From: Chlamydiales bacterium STE3
Lineage (GTDB): Bacteria > Chlamydiota > Chlamydiia > Chlamydiales > Parachlamydiaceae
Reading direction: 5' to 3'
Length of the DNA stretch: 48,451 nucleotides
NCBI GenBank assembly: GCA_011125455.1
Contig: VKHO01000016.1
Span: 1 to 48,451, forward strand
The notes under the pieces were generated by a model that was not told where the DNA came from, did no database searches, and worked only from the letters and a program-made list of their open reading frames with translations. Made by a program: the position numbers and the translations under genes. This document shows positions 29,100 through 37,469 of the stretch, piece after piece (position 1 is the first letter of the stretch; every line of letters begins with the position of its first letter).

Positions 29100-30161
29100 G
29101 TGCTTTTTGAACTTTTTCGAGAAAAACCCCCTGCTGCTCGCAGCTCTTTCCTCTCTTCTTATTTACAAGATTTTGGTTACCCAGAGGTTTCTTTAGAGGA
29201 AATTCTCCAGCCACATGAGCATTCTGAGGGCTTTTATTATACAGCAAAAAATACTCAAAACAGCCTTTTTATCAAGATTACTCCGCGTGTTCCTAGGGAG
29301 CTAAGCAATCAGCAATATGTTTTAAAACAACATTTTGATTGTATATTGCCCGTGTGCTTTGGGACCTCTTACAAAGAGGGGATTCTTATCACCCCGGCTT
29401 TATGTGAGCCGAATTTTTTGACAGAGCGCTACGAACAATTTCTTCAAGGAAGTGTTTCTTTAAATGATTTTTTATCTTTAGAATTTAAGGTGATCGATCA
29501 GTTACGTTGCCTGCACTCATTGATTGCTGGAGAGAAAGCAAAATATCCTAACTATGAGATGTTTATGAAGAATGTTTGGCAAAGGCTTTGCCAACAAATG
29601 GGAAGGCACCATTCTTTGCTAAATAAGCCTCTTTATCTTATCGAATCAAATGAGTTGCTTCCTTCTGTGAATGAAATGGTGGAGCATTTTTTGACTCTTT
29701 CTCGCGCCCTTCCCTCCTCCAAAGGAGCCTTAATTCACGGAGAGTTTTCTCATACAAATGTTGGTCAAGGTGCTCACAAACTGGTGATTTATGACTGGGA
29801 AAAGCTGACAAAGAATGGCGATCCTTGTTGGGATTTAGCAAAATGGATTAAGTATTTTCATTATTTCTATTTCGTCGAAAAGGCGAGAAGAGACAATCGA
29901 GTAATTGGTAGTTTAGAGATAAATCAGACAATTACCCTAAGAAATCTTCCCAAAAACTCCTTCAAAGCTGCTACCAGTGATGTAATTCTTGAGTATTTTG
30001 CTCAACAAAGCCGAACAGAATTGGCAGAAGTAAAAAAACGCGTTTACCTTGGACTTTTCCTCTCAAACATCTTCTCTTTAAGAAAAACTATAATGTACTT
30101 TCCTCATACGCTTCCTGTTATGCTACGAAGTGTCATGGAGGCATTTAATTATCTAAAGTGA
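29100..30161 (+). CDS. Aminoglycoside phosphotransferase/choline kinase-like protein
   Basis: The 353-aa protein has the C-lobe of the APH/choline kinase fold. The catalytic loop reads LIHGEFSHTN (residues 211-220), followed by VIYDWEKLTKNGDPCWDLAKW, which supplies the metal-binding Asp and the family DP..DLA block. In active members the loop is HGDxxxxN; here Asp is replaced by Glu215. The N-terminal lobe is only weakly visible (SLFIKITPR with a candidate Lys). The start is a GTG with AAGGAAGG 6 bases upstream. The substrate is unknown: choline, a sugar or a protein are all possible in this superfamily. The last 9 bases overlap the convergent TPR gene. Confidence 0.75.
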   Translation: MLFELFREKPPAARSSFLSSYLQDFGYPEVSLEEILQPHEHSEGFYYTAKNTQNSLFIKITPRVPRELSNQQYVLKQHFDCILPVCFGTSYKEGILITPALCEPNFLTERYEQFLQGSVSLNDFLSLEFKVIDQLRCLHSLIAGEKAKYPNYEMFMKNVWQRLCQQMGRHHSLLNKPLYLIESNELLPSVNEMVEHFLTLSRALPSSKGALIHGEFSHTNVGQGAHKLVIYDWEKLTKNGDPCWDLAKWIKYFHYFYFVEKARRDNRVIGSLEINQTITLRNLPKNSFKAATSDVILEYFAQQSRTELAEVKKRVYLGLFLSNIFSLRKTIMYFPHTLPVMLRSVMEAFNYLK

Positions 30162-32069
30162 TCGTTGCCGCGCTGCCTGAGTGATTTTTTCAAGGTTTTG
30201 CTTAAATTCGCCATTCTCTGGATTTTCTCTCAATAGACTTTTTGTTAACTCATAAGCAAGCTGATAGTCCTTTTCATAAAAAGCTTTAGAGGCAAAATAA
30301 GACTTTGCTTCAGGAGATTGATGGGCAAGGGTGGCGTATAAAGCTTCCGCGCTTAACCTATCTCCTATCTCTAACGAAAGGCGTGCTAGCAGGAGTCTTC
30401 CCTCTACAGATTTCCAAGCATTATTTTTTGCGATCGCCTCTTTGGCAAGTGCATACTGCTCTTGTTGCACATATTCCTCCGCAAGGAAATAGGAGGCTTG
30501 TTCACTTGTAGGAGGAGTCGATGCTGCCAATTTTTTGAAGATGGCAATGGCCAGCTCTGGATTGTGATTTTTCGCATAGAGCTTGCCCAATTGGAGTGCT
30601 AAATGCTTATTAGGCTTTTGTATTTTTGCAAAGTTAATTGCATCATTGGCACTGCGCTGATGCGCTAAGGCCTTCACAATGCCAATTGTATACCAAGCAG
30701 GCAGGTCTGCTTCAATTTGTTCGTTGTGATCAACAAGCTGTAAGGCAGCCTCATTCCAGCCAGCTGCAAGGAAGAGAACAGAAAAAATCTCTTTACTGGC
30801 CAAAAGATCGCGCAGTTCTTGAGAATAGGCTTCACTTTCAAATTGTTGAAATAAAAAATGCTGTGTGCTGAAAGGCTGAAGTGGCTGATGTGTAATAGAG
30901 GGATTACGATAAGCAAGGGTACGGATAAGTGCCTGGCGCAGAGCGGGATAGTAAGAATCTAAGCTGTGCTCTTTGAAAGCTAAATGGTAAGCTTGCTCTT
31001 CACGGCCAAGCTTTAGCAGATGGATGAAATGTATCCAGAAAAACTCTTCTTTGTTTGCCGCCAGTTTTTCAGCTTCTTCTCTATCGCTGCAATAGCGTCC
31101 CCCCTCAAGATTTAGAAAGTAGGCTATTTCCGGAGTGATTTTTTTCTCCGGGAGTTGGGTTTTATCCACTTGGACAGGTGCAATGACTTTATTAAGAAAA
31201 AGTGCTTTTAGCCAAAGATTAGGGTCTGTCGAACCAGAAAGATGTTTTTCTATAAGAGCAATCGCTGGAAGATAGTCTTTATTGCGGACATGTTGTTCAA
31301 TTTGTTCTTCACTTAAAAAAATGTAATCGCCATGTTTAGCGGCAGCCTGGTTAAGCTCTTGAAGAGCAAGGAAATCTTTGCCCAATGCATTTAGGAAGTG
31401 TGCACGGTAAATACGTAAATCTGGGTTTGAAGGATCGATCATACAGGCTTTGGAGAGATAGTCCCATGAAACCTTAGGATGTTCATTGAGATTTAGAAAA
31501 GCTAAGCGCAATAGGCGATCAGTTTCATAGGGATGTTTAAACTGTTTGGTGATCAATAGGTTCTGCGCTTTACGAGAGTTTCCATGGCGTGCACAGTAGT
31601 CTGCTTCAAGAAGTAACCATTTTTCAGCAAAATTCGATTCAGGCTGCCAACGCCTTTTTAAATAAGTAAAATCTTCATAATGGCCCTCTTCCACCATTTG
31701 CTCAGCTACAAGAAGTGCAGCTTCCTCATTTTGCTGAAAAAGAGTTTTATCCCAATTATAAAGCCCAACTAAAAAAGGTTTATCGCGCAGGTTGGTTCCC
31801 GCGGCAACGCTCACTCGTAGCCATTCCTTGGAAAATGGTCCTTCTTTGTAGACTTCATCTAGATGCTTTTTAACTAATTGTATGGCATAAAGAGGTTGGC
31901 CCTCTTGAAGTTTTTGTTCAGCGAGCAACAAATCTTCATTCTGCCTCTTCTCATTTGCGGTATGAATCTTCTGCTCCCTCTGCTTTTGATAAAAAATAAA
32001 ACCAGCAGAAGCTAGAAAAATCAAACCACAAATGGAAAAGGTAAAAAAAGCTTTCTTTCTTAATTTCAT
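30153..32069 (-). CDS. Membrane-anchored TPR-repeat protein
   Basis: The 638-aa protein starts with a basic patch and one hydrophobic helix (FFTFSICGLIFLASAGFIFY, about 8-27), an uncleaved anchor or signal peptide. The remainder is alanine/leucine-rich helical hairpins typical of TPR/Sel1-like scaffolds (for example AEQKLQEGQPLYAIQLV, AIAIFKKLAASTPPTSEQA, AEALYATLAHQSPEAKSYF). Such proteins serve as assembly platforms, and no catalytic domain is visible. It follows a small secreted-protein gene by 39 bases on the same strand. The two may be co-expressed, perhaps in an envelope-associated complex. Function is otherwise unknown. Confidence 0.75.
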   Translation of the reverse strand: MKLRKKAFFTFSICGLIFLASAGFIFYQKQREQKIHTANEKRQNEDLLLAEQKLQEGQPLYAIQLVKKHLDEVYKEGPFSKEWLRVSVAAGTNLRDKPFLVGLYNWDKTLFQQNEEAALLVAEQMVEEGHYEDFTYLKRRWQPESNFAEKWLLLEADYCARHGNSRKAQNLLITKQFKHPYETDRLLRLAFLNLNEHPKVSWDYLSKACMIDPSNPDLRIYRAHFLNALGKDFLALQELNQAAAKHGDYIFLSEEQIEQHVRNKDYLPAIALIEKHLSGSTDPNLWLKALFLNKVIAPVQVDKTQLPEKKITPEIAYFLNLEGGRYCSDREEAEKLAANKEEFFWIHFIHLLKLGREEQAYHLAFKEHSLDSYYPALRQALIRTLAYRNPSITHQPLQPFSTQHFLFQQFESEAYSQELRDLLASKEIFSVLFLAAGWNEAALQLVDHNEQIEADLPAWYTIGIVKALAHQRSANDAINFAKIQKPNKHLALQLGKLYAKNHNPELAIAIFKKLAASTPPTSEQASYFLAEEYVQQEQYALAKEAIAKNNAWKSVEGRLLLARLSLEIGDRLSAEALYATLAHQSPEAKSYFASKAFYEKDYQLAYELTKSLLRENPENGEFKQNLEKITQAARQRSL

Positions 32070-32108
32070 TGAGCGCCCAAGAGGGAAATAGGTAGAGGAA
32101 TACAGCCT

Positions 32109-32360
32109 TTAATATGGGGGATAGTCGAAATCGTAGCTATTAGGATTTGGTCTTTGCCAATACTGGTAAGTGCCTTCTTGAGGGTTATTCGGGTTATCAT
32201 AATAGTAATACTGGCCCTTTTGCTGCCACTTTCTTGCACGGTTTATCTCAAACAAGGTTGGCTTCTCATCAATCCTGCTCAAATCTTCATTCTGAGCAAA
32301 GACAAAAAATGGGAGAGCCAATAACTGTGTTGATACAGCTAAGATAATTGGAAACTTCAT
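32109..32360 (-). CDS. Small secreted tyrosine/proline-rich protein
   Basis: The 83-aa product has a signal peptide (MKFPIILAVSTQLLALPFFVFA, cleavage likely after VFA). The mature part is hydrophilic and rich in Tyr, Asn, Pro and Gln, for example GQYYYYDNPNNPQEG and the C-terminal DFDYPPY. Such composition suggests an extended surface or envelope peptide rather than an enzyme. A GGAG-type site lies just before the ATG. It is upstream of, and likely co-transcribed with, the TPR protein gene. No family is recognised. Confidence 0.65.
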   Translation of the reverse strand: MKFPIILAVSTQLLALPFFVFAQNEDLSRIDEKPTLFEINRARKWQQKGQYYYYDNPNNPQEGTYQYWQRPNPNSYDFDYPPY

Positions 32361-32675
32361 AAGAACTCCAAATATTTTTTTGTCGACTATCTTTTTTTTA
32401 ACTGATTACGTTTTTTTTAGCAAGTTAATGAAACCCCTATTGGAGAGTAAAAAGGAAATAAAAAGGAAGCTCTCCCTCGAGAAAAGGTGAGTTTAAAAAA
32501 ATAATAGAACCCATGCATAACTTCATTTACTTGCTAAAATTACCCTTTTTGGCGCCTTTATCGTTAAATTTTTCAACCATATGTACTCATATGCTCTCAA
32601 AATTTTCCGATAAATTCACTCAAAAATGATCAATTTTTTCAAGCAAAGCAGGTTATGCAGGAGGTCTAATAAAAA
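32361..32675. other. 315-base intergenic region between thyX and the secreted-protein gene
   Basis: No gene is supported here. The stretch is AT-rich and should carry the promoter of the minus-strand secreted-protein/TPR pair. It contains GGAGAG...CTCTCC (about 32442-32476) as a loose stem and CATATG repeated at about 32577-32592. Neither is strong enough to name. Confidence 0.35.
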
Positions 32676-34316
32676 TTATAAAATTAATTGTTTTTCATAT
32701 TTGCGCTGTTCTTGGTCGAGGCGCCCAAGATCGTAACCTTCATAATCAACGAACTTGAAAAAGCGTTCGAATTGTGGAAAAGCTTTAGCCACTTCTCTTG
32801 CCATTTGTTGGGCAACAAGGCGGTAGCCTGGATGTCCAGCAGGTGAAGAGCGCAATTCACAAAGCCACTGCAGAGCGCGTAGATTGATTTGAAAATACCA
32901 GCGCACATTATAAGCCATGGGGATCACATACTGCACTTCTTCAGGGAGTTCTTGAGAGATGGTGTCATATGCCTCTTTTGCTTTATGCATAGCTTGGCGA
33001 TACTCAACTTCTAAAGGTGTATTAAGGATTTCAGGTGGAATAAAATATCCCAAATCGCAATTGAGCAATTGGCGTTCTTGCGTCAGCATGCGATGGCGGT
33101 GAAGGTCTCGATAGACACCAAAATCAGAAACAATTTCAAAAGTAAAATTCGCATGCTCCAAAGCTCTTGGAGATTTATGTCGGCGTGTTTCCCTGGCGTT
33201 GTGTCCCGCATCGAGGATGCGGATAATTTCTTCTTGGGACAAAGTTTTAATATGGCTTATTAGCTGCTCCATACTGTGGTGGCATGAGGAGAAGAGGAGA
33301 GCGGCAGCTACCTTGTAAACAGCATCTGGATCAGAAGCTATTAAATGGACTGATTGTCCGCTTGCATCACTTTTGGGGAAGGCCGTATTTTGAATAGAGG
33401 CCGACTGGATTTCGGTCTGCATCAACTCGTAAAACTGCGCATAGAACTCGTGAGTGCGGTGAGATAAGCTTGCTCTTCTCACAAAGGAAGGAATTTCCTT
33501 AGAAAGCTCTTCATACATTTTTTTGCCGATGTCCTGCATCTCCACTAAGTTACTGCAATGCAGCTTATGAAGGAGCTGTTCATAAAAACGGCCATTTCCA
33601 AAAATACCCACATTAGTCAATGTCCCGCAGGGAAGTATCCCTCTAATACAGTCTAAAACCTTCGCTCTTGTTGCCGCGACATAAGCTGCTCGTGAGATAT
33701 TCGGCCCTTTGGGATACTTTTGCTCAAAATAGGCTGTTAAGGGAGGAATCATTTGGCTGTAGGTTTCAAACAGCATGTTACAAGTCTGTATATAAATATC
33801 TCTATAGGCAGAAGTCATTAATACAGGTTCCCGGTAGAACAAATATTCACCCTTCACTTTTTGGTCGAAGTAAATATACCGCGTTGATTTTTCCAGAGGA
33901 GAACCGCCGATTCTGCAATCTTCTAGCAGTTTAGCTCCTAGCATAGAGATGTTCTCGACAGCGATATGGGCCCCGCCAAGTTCACCGATAGAATCATCCC
34001 CATACCCGTCTAAAATGCGATCATAGAAATTTTGTGCTTTTTGGATGGCGGCAGTTTGTTCAAGACTAGTTTCTTCTGACTCTTTGGGGCTTCCAACAAT
34101 TGCATCAAAGGAAGCATCAGCATTATTGGTGATGAATTCCTTAAGTAGTAGGGAACGCAGCCCTAAACTAGATCTAGAATAGCGAGAAAAAAGAGCGCCT
34201 TTAATCACTTCGGGTAGATTGCGCAATACGAAGATATGACTTTTCGTATTTGTGACAAAACGGTCTAAAATTTTTTCTTGACTGGGTGTAAACTCTTCAT
34301 AATCTTCTCGGAACAT
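32676..34316 (-). CDS. thyX: FAD-dependent thymidylate synthase ThyX, long two-domain form
   Basis: ThyX makes dTMP from dUMP using methylenetetrahydrofolate and FAD. The 546-aa protein is twice the usual ThyX length and appears to contain two ThyX-like halves, as in other Chlamydiae. The first half carries KSTRYIYFDQ and SRAAYVAATRAKVLDCIRG. The second carries the flavin/substrate-binding region around HRHRMLTQERQLLN, with RHR at 407-409. In the standard RHRx7S motif the Ser position here is Leu417. The ATG at 34316 is preceded by GAGGAG. An in-frame ATG 11 codons earlier lies upstream of that site and is not used in my call. It is divergent from the metallopeptidase-like gene. Confidence 0.85.
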   Translation of the reverse strand: MFREDYEEFTPSQEKILDRFVTNTKSHIFVLRNLPEVIKGALFSRYSRSSLGLRSLLLKEFITNNADASFDAIVGSPKESEETSLEQTAAIQKAQNFYDRILDGYGDDSIGELGGAHIAVENISMLGAKLLEDCRIGGSPLEKSTRYIYFDQKVKGEYLFYREPVLMTSAYRDIYIQTCNMLFETYSQMIPPLTAYFEQKYPKGPNISRAAYVAATRAKVLDCIRGILPCGTLTNVGIFGNGRFYEQLLHKLHCSNLVEMQDIGKKMYEELSKEIPSFVRRASLSHRTHEFYAQFYELMQTEIQSASIQNTAFPKSDASGQSVHLIASDPDAVYKVAAALLFSSCHHSMEQLISHIKTLSQEEIIRILDAGHNARETRRHKSPRALEHANFTFEIVSDFGVYRDLHRHRMLTQERQLLNCDLGYFIPPEILNTPLEVEYRQAMHKAKEAYDTISQELPEEVQYVIPMAYNVRWYFQINLRALQWLCELRSSPAGHPGYRLVAQQMAREVAKAFPQFERFFKFVDYEGYDLGRLDQEQRKYEKQLIL

Positions 34317-34404
34317 AAAAACTCCTCTTCGAGAAGATAAGGGTGCCATAGCTGGTTAAAGAGTTTCAAGAAAAAAGCTCTCGAATTTTCATTTGTTTCC
34401 TAAT

Positions 34405-35292
34405 ATGATAGAGAAAAATTATTTGGAAAACATGGAAATTGCACATTATTTGCCCTACAACGCGATGGGTTTTGTTCCCGGTCCCAAAGAAACAGAGGAA
34501 GCATTCAAAGCTCGAGTTGCTTACTGCCTGAACTTAAAAGATCAGGTATTCAGTCAACTTTTTCAGAAAAAGGATGAGGCTCCGACCCTTTCTTTAGCAA
34601 ATGGGGTATTAAAGAAGACGCAATTTTGGTATGGCATTCAACCTTCATGGGTCCAAATTATCTATAGCAATGAAAAGCTTGCCTACTGGCATGGTGGGGC
34701 CGCTTGGATCTTTCAGATGGAAGAAAATTCTCCGACTGCAGCTTTCTTGCAGCTGCGATCGTCCTTCCTAACAAAAGAAAAATATCTGGGAGTGCTTTCG
34801 ACCCAAGAGCTTGTTGTGCATGAACTGAGCCATGTAGGCCGCATGCAGTTCGAAGAGCCAAAATTTGAAGAGATGCTGGCCTACCGCTCTTCAGCTTCAT
34901 GGTTGGCTCGCAATCTAGGTCCCGTTGTGCAGTCCTCAAAAGAAAGTCTAGTTTTTGTCCTGACACTTTTGATGATCATCATGGTTGATATAGGCTTTCT
35001 TATTCAGGGCCATTATGCTCTTTATCAAATGGCAATGTGGTTGAAGGTTATACCTTTTGGGTTAGCTCTTGCTGGCTTCTTAAGGCTTTATTATAAAAAA
35101 AAGACGCTAGAGCTTTGCTATGAAAAATTAAAGCAGATCACTTGTTCTGAGCAAAAAGCAAACGCTTTGCTGTATCGATTAACAGATCATGAAATCACAA
35201 CTTTTGCCCAACTTGCACCGGCAATGATAAAGGAGTTTATCGCCCAACAAGTTGAGTTGCGGTGGCAAGTTATACGCTTGGCATACCTTTAG
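34405..35292 (+). CDS. Membrane protein with HELSH metallopeptidase-like motif
   Basis: I do not recognise the family with certainty. The predicted cytoplasmic or lumenal N-terminal half contains HELSH (residues 139-143) followed by FEEMLAYR, where Glu156 sits at a distance seen for a third zinc ligand in gluzincin-like peptidases. Two adjacent hydrophobic segments follow (about 181-204, LVFVLTLLMIIMVDIGFLI, and 210-230, VIPFGLALAGFL), then a charged C-terminal helical region. Starts at 34405 and 34432 are both ATG without strong Shine-Dalgarno sequences; I chose the first. A membrane-bound zinc protease is plausible. The substrate is unknown. Confidence 0.6.
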   Translation: MIEKNYLENMEIAHYLPYNAMGFVPGPKETEEAFKARVAYCLNLKDQVFSQLFQKKDEAPTLSLANGVLKKTQFWYGIQPSWVQIIYSNEKLAYWHGGAAWIFQMEENSPTAAFLQLRSSFLTKEKYLGVLSTQELVVHELSHVGRMQFEEPKFEEMLAYRSSASWLARNLGPVVQSSKESLVFVLTLLMIIMVDIGFLIQGHYALYQMAMWLKVIPFGLALAGFLRLYYKKKTLELCYEKLKQITCSEQKANALLYRLTDHEITTFAQLAPAMIKEFIAQQVELRWQVIRLAYL

Positions 35293-35343
35293 AAGTTGAC
35301 AGCAATTCACGCTGAGGCAGAATCCTCTATACCCTCTTCCTGC

Positions 35344-35365
35344 GTCTTTTACATGCGTAAAAGAC
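35344..35365. terminator. Hairpin at the border of the IS630 remnant
   Basis: GTCTTTTAC / GTAAAAGAC form a perfect 9-bp stem with the loop ATGC, 51 bases after the HELSH gene stop and immediately before the truncated IS630 remnant. There is no U tract on the plus side. It may act as a transcription stop or mark an insertion border. Confidence 0.4.
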
Positions 35366-35368
35366 CGC

Positions 35369-35695
35369 TTATAATGTAGAGTTAAACTCTTGAGCTATTT
35401 CTCTAAGATATGCATCCGGGTATTGCTGAATATATTTTTTGAGTTTACCGCTATTGATTTTGCTTGGACTTGGCCGTCTGGATTTAGGTGCTAAATCCTG
35501 GTTCTTCTTTTTACGAAGCCAATTTGCTAGCGGTCGGGTGGTAACATCAAAAATTTTGCTAGCCGCGTTCCACCTTCCACCTTTTTCGATATATTTTAGA
35601 GCCTTTTTTCTTTCTTTTTTATATTCCAGATTTTTTTGTGCTAACTTGGCCCCCCAAAAAAAAATTTGGAGAATTTTGCAAAGTCGAATTGACAA
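35369..35695 (-). pseudogene. IS630-family transposase, N-terminal fragment
   Basis: The minus-strand sequence encodes the helix-turn-helix part of an IS630-type transposase: KKALKYIEKGG, AASKIFDVTTRPLANWLRKKK, DLAPKSRRP, and YPDAYLREIAQEFN. The frame stops at 35369-35371, right where the second HTH would continue into the DDE domain. The element is therefore a 5' stump, and the catalytic DDE region is absent. The likely native start is inside the fragment, since the first residues lie in the element terminus. The terminal sequence at 35603-35687 recurs inverted at 37205-37285. Confidence 0.75.
35603..35687 (-). repeat. IS630-type terminus, left copy of an inverted pair
   Basis: Read on the minus strand from 35687, it starts TCGACTTTGCAAAATT and continues to AAGTTAGCACAAAAAAATCT and a GAAAGAAAAAAG end. 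The same sequence, with a 4-base length difference and some central mismatches, is found on the plus strand at 37205-37285. Confidence 0.85.
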
Positions 35696-35791
35696 TTATT
35701 TATTTTATAGTTACGCATAGTGAAATGATTATGGTAATTTCTGATTTTGACACAAATAAGAATAAAATTTTCTTAACTTTTAGGAGGAAAT

Positions 35792-36361
35792 ATGTGCTCA
35801 CTTCACTTAGATTCGGTAACGTGTGATAAATTGATCGATCCATGGATGGATTCTTGCTCACCCACAGGTCACACACTAAATCGTAGTACTTGGGAAACTT
35901 TAGCAGCTAGATCGGAAGATGGAAGTTTTCCGTGCCCTTTCTCAAGGACCGTTCTAACCATTGATTCTCTTCAGAAAAACATTCTAGCTGCCAATCTGAT
36001 TGCACAAATAGACAAGGACGAAGAAATCAAAACAATTATACACTCTTCAAATCCTTTGGGAGAGCTTGTTCAAGAGATGCGCAGCATGCACCAGGATATG
36101 TTAAAGAGAGATGCTGAGGCAAAAGCGATGCATCTTCATTTAATAAAAAAAGTTGACACTTTAACACAAATAGTTTGGGTGAGCCATAAACAAACAGAGA
36201 ATTTATCGCAAATAGGTTGGGGGGATACTTTCTTGATGACCTTGGTCCCACACACAAGAAAAGAACGGTTAAAAGCAATCAAAAATAAAGGTATCAGTCC
36301 CGACTATATCCAACTTATAGATAAATTTGTGGAAAAACATAGTGAAGTAAGGAAAAAATAA
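35792..36361 (+). CDS. U-box domain protein, candidate ubiquitin-ligase effector
   Basis: The first 72 residues fit a U-box, the zinc-free RING-like fold that recruits E2 enzymes. The pattern is C11-DKLIDPW, C22, GHTLNRSTWETL, FPCPFSRTVL, then NILAANLI. It follows the C..l.DPv..sCGHtf.r..i..w...CP.t...L...L.pN..L..lI pattern of eukaryotic U-boxes. A helical stretch (about 85-140) and a short basic C-terminus (to 189 aa) follow, with no second known domain. AGGAGGAAAT immediately upstream is an excellent ribosome-binding site. U-box, F-box and BTB proteins are known expanded families in amoebal chlamydiae and are thought to act on the host ubiquitin system. The gene sits between inverted IS630 ends, suggesting it is mobile or was captured. 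Confidence 0.75.
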   Translation: MCSLHLDSVTCDKLIDPWMDSCSPTGHTLNRSTWETLAARSEDGSFPCPFSRTVLTIDSLQKNILAANLIAQIDKDEEIKTIIHSSNPLGELVQEMRSMHQDMLKRDAEAKAMHLHLIKKVDTLTQIVWVSHKQTENLSQIGWGDTFLMTLVPHTRKERLKAIKNKGISPDYIQLIDKFVEKHSEVRKK

Positions 36362-36404
36362 AGGGGTCGTTATTTCTTCAGGAGCTCCATCTGTTGTCCC
36401 TCAA

Positions 36405-37103
36405 TCAGACAAATGGGGGTGCTTCTGGACTCTGTTCTTTAATCGCTTCAGTAAGTGAAGGGATATCTAGATCTTTTTCTAGGTATTTCCTTATCTGATC
36501 GACTTTGATGAAGGTAAATCTTAAAGTTACAATTTGCCACATTTTCTGCCAAAAAGTTGGTTTGTATGCGTCTACTGCTTTTTTGAATTTTTCAAACCTG
36601 CCAGTCGTTTTTTTTATGAGCTTTTCGTTTTCGCTAGACCGAATAATGTCCTGAAAGTTCTTTAACCGCCTAAAAATTTTGACATTTCTCCATGTTATCT
36701 GTGAAAAATCTGTTGGGTTCTTTAACCATTTAAATTCCGGTTTAAGGCGTATTAATGGGAGTCGCCATCGTAGATCATCTATCTTCTTCTCTGCTTCTTT
36801 CAAAGCATCTATTCTTGAGGTGAAAGACTTCTTTGCTTCCGCGTCAAACTTATCGAAACCTAATATACGGCGGCATTCGACATGGAATTTGTCAAGCAGA
36901 ACTCGCTTTCTCCTCGAGCCATCTCGGTACTCTTTTGATTCTTCTGGATAATTTTCAATCTCTTTTTGAATTGCATTTAATCCATTAAAAGTCGAAATGA
37001 CTAGATCAGAGATAGCTTCATCTTCGGTTCTTGGCCTCAAAGGGCTAATAGAATTATTGTTTGGGCATTGTTGTGGAATACGTACATCAACACCAGCTGT
37101 CAT
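36405..37103 (-). CDS. Hypothetical protein inside the IS630-bracketed island
   Basis: This 232-aa protein is not recognised. It has no signal peptide. It is highly charged and helical, with coiled-coil-like stretches (AEKKIDDLRWRLPLIRLKP, KLIKKTTGRFEKFKKAVDAY). One amphipathic, aromatic-rich segment stands out (TFWQKMWQIVTLRFTFIKV). The ATG follows AAGGAG. It is convergent with the U-box gene, 43 bases apart. Location and composition suggest an accessory, possibly host-directed protein, without proof. Confidence 0.55.
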   Translation of the reverse strand: MTAGVDVRIPQQCPNNNSISPLRPRTEDEAISDLVISTFNGLNAIQKEIENYPEESKEYRDGSRRKRVLLDKFHVECRRILGFDKFDAEAKKSFTSRIDALKEAEKKIDDLRWRLPLIRLKPEFKWLKNPTDFSQITWRNVKIFRRLKNFQDIIRSSENEKLIKKTTGRFEKFKKAVDAYKPTFWQKMWQIVTLRFTFIKVDQIRKYLEKDLDIPSLTEAIKEQSPEAPPFV

Positions 37104-37204
37104 AAAGCGAGCTCCTTATCTTAATTTTTTGAATTCTGCTTCATAGAGAAATAATTTTCAACCTTGCTTTACAAGAAACAGCTTAGTTCTAATTTACGAT
37201 TATC

Positions 37205-37285
37205 TCGACTTTGCAAAATTTTTTAAATTTTGAGGGAACTAAGTTAGCACAAAAAAATCTGGAATATAAAAAAGAAAGAAAAAAG
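37205..37285 (+). repeat. IS630-type terminus, right copy of an inverted pair
   Basis: The plus strand starts TCGACTTTGCAAAATT and shares AAGTTAGCACAAAAAAATCT and the GAAAGAAAAAAG end with 35603-35687 in the opposite orientation. It encodes the same TKLAQKNLEYKKERKK-type peptide as the left copy and then leaves the homology, so only about 80 bases of the element remain here. Confidence 0.8.
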
Positions 37286-37379
37286 CTGATAGCCCCCTTG
37301 GTTTGCATGCATATCATTGCTCATTGCTACATAAGCCGCTACTTTGCTTTCAACTATCTCTTTCGACCCGATTCTTTTA

Positions 37380-37405
37380 TTAGACCTCTTCCAAGAGAGG
37401 TCTAA
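37380..37405. terminator. Hairpin terminator downstream of dnaB
   Basis: TTAGACCTCT / AGAGGTCTAA is a perfect 10-bp stem with a 6-base loop, 64 bases past the dnaB stop on the minus strand. Both flanks are A/T-rich (TTTTAT before, ATTTAG after) but there is no long U tract, so it may work in either direction. Confidence 0.6.
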
Positions 37406-37469
37406 TTTAGAAATATCTTGTCAGCCAAGTTTTGATCGTGATTGAGGTCTCCAAGAAAAAAGCTTGCCG

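Noticed and set aside
36405-37103. Antitoxin or immunity role for the island's second gene
   Set aside because: Nothing in its sequence matches such a family and the convergent orientation argues against a toxin-antitoxin operon.
37211-37405. 64-codon plus-strand open frame after the right IS630 stump
   Set aside because: Its first ~20 codons are the IS630 terminus, and the rest runs through a hairpin without family resemblance.
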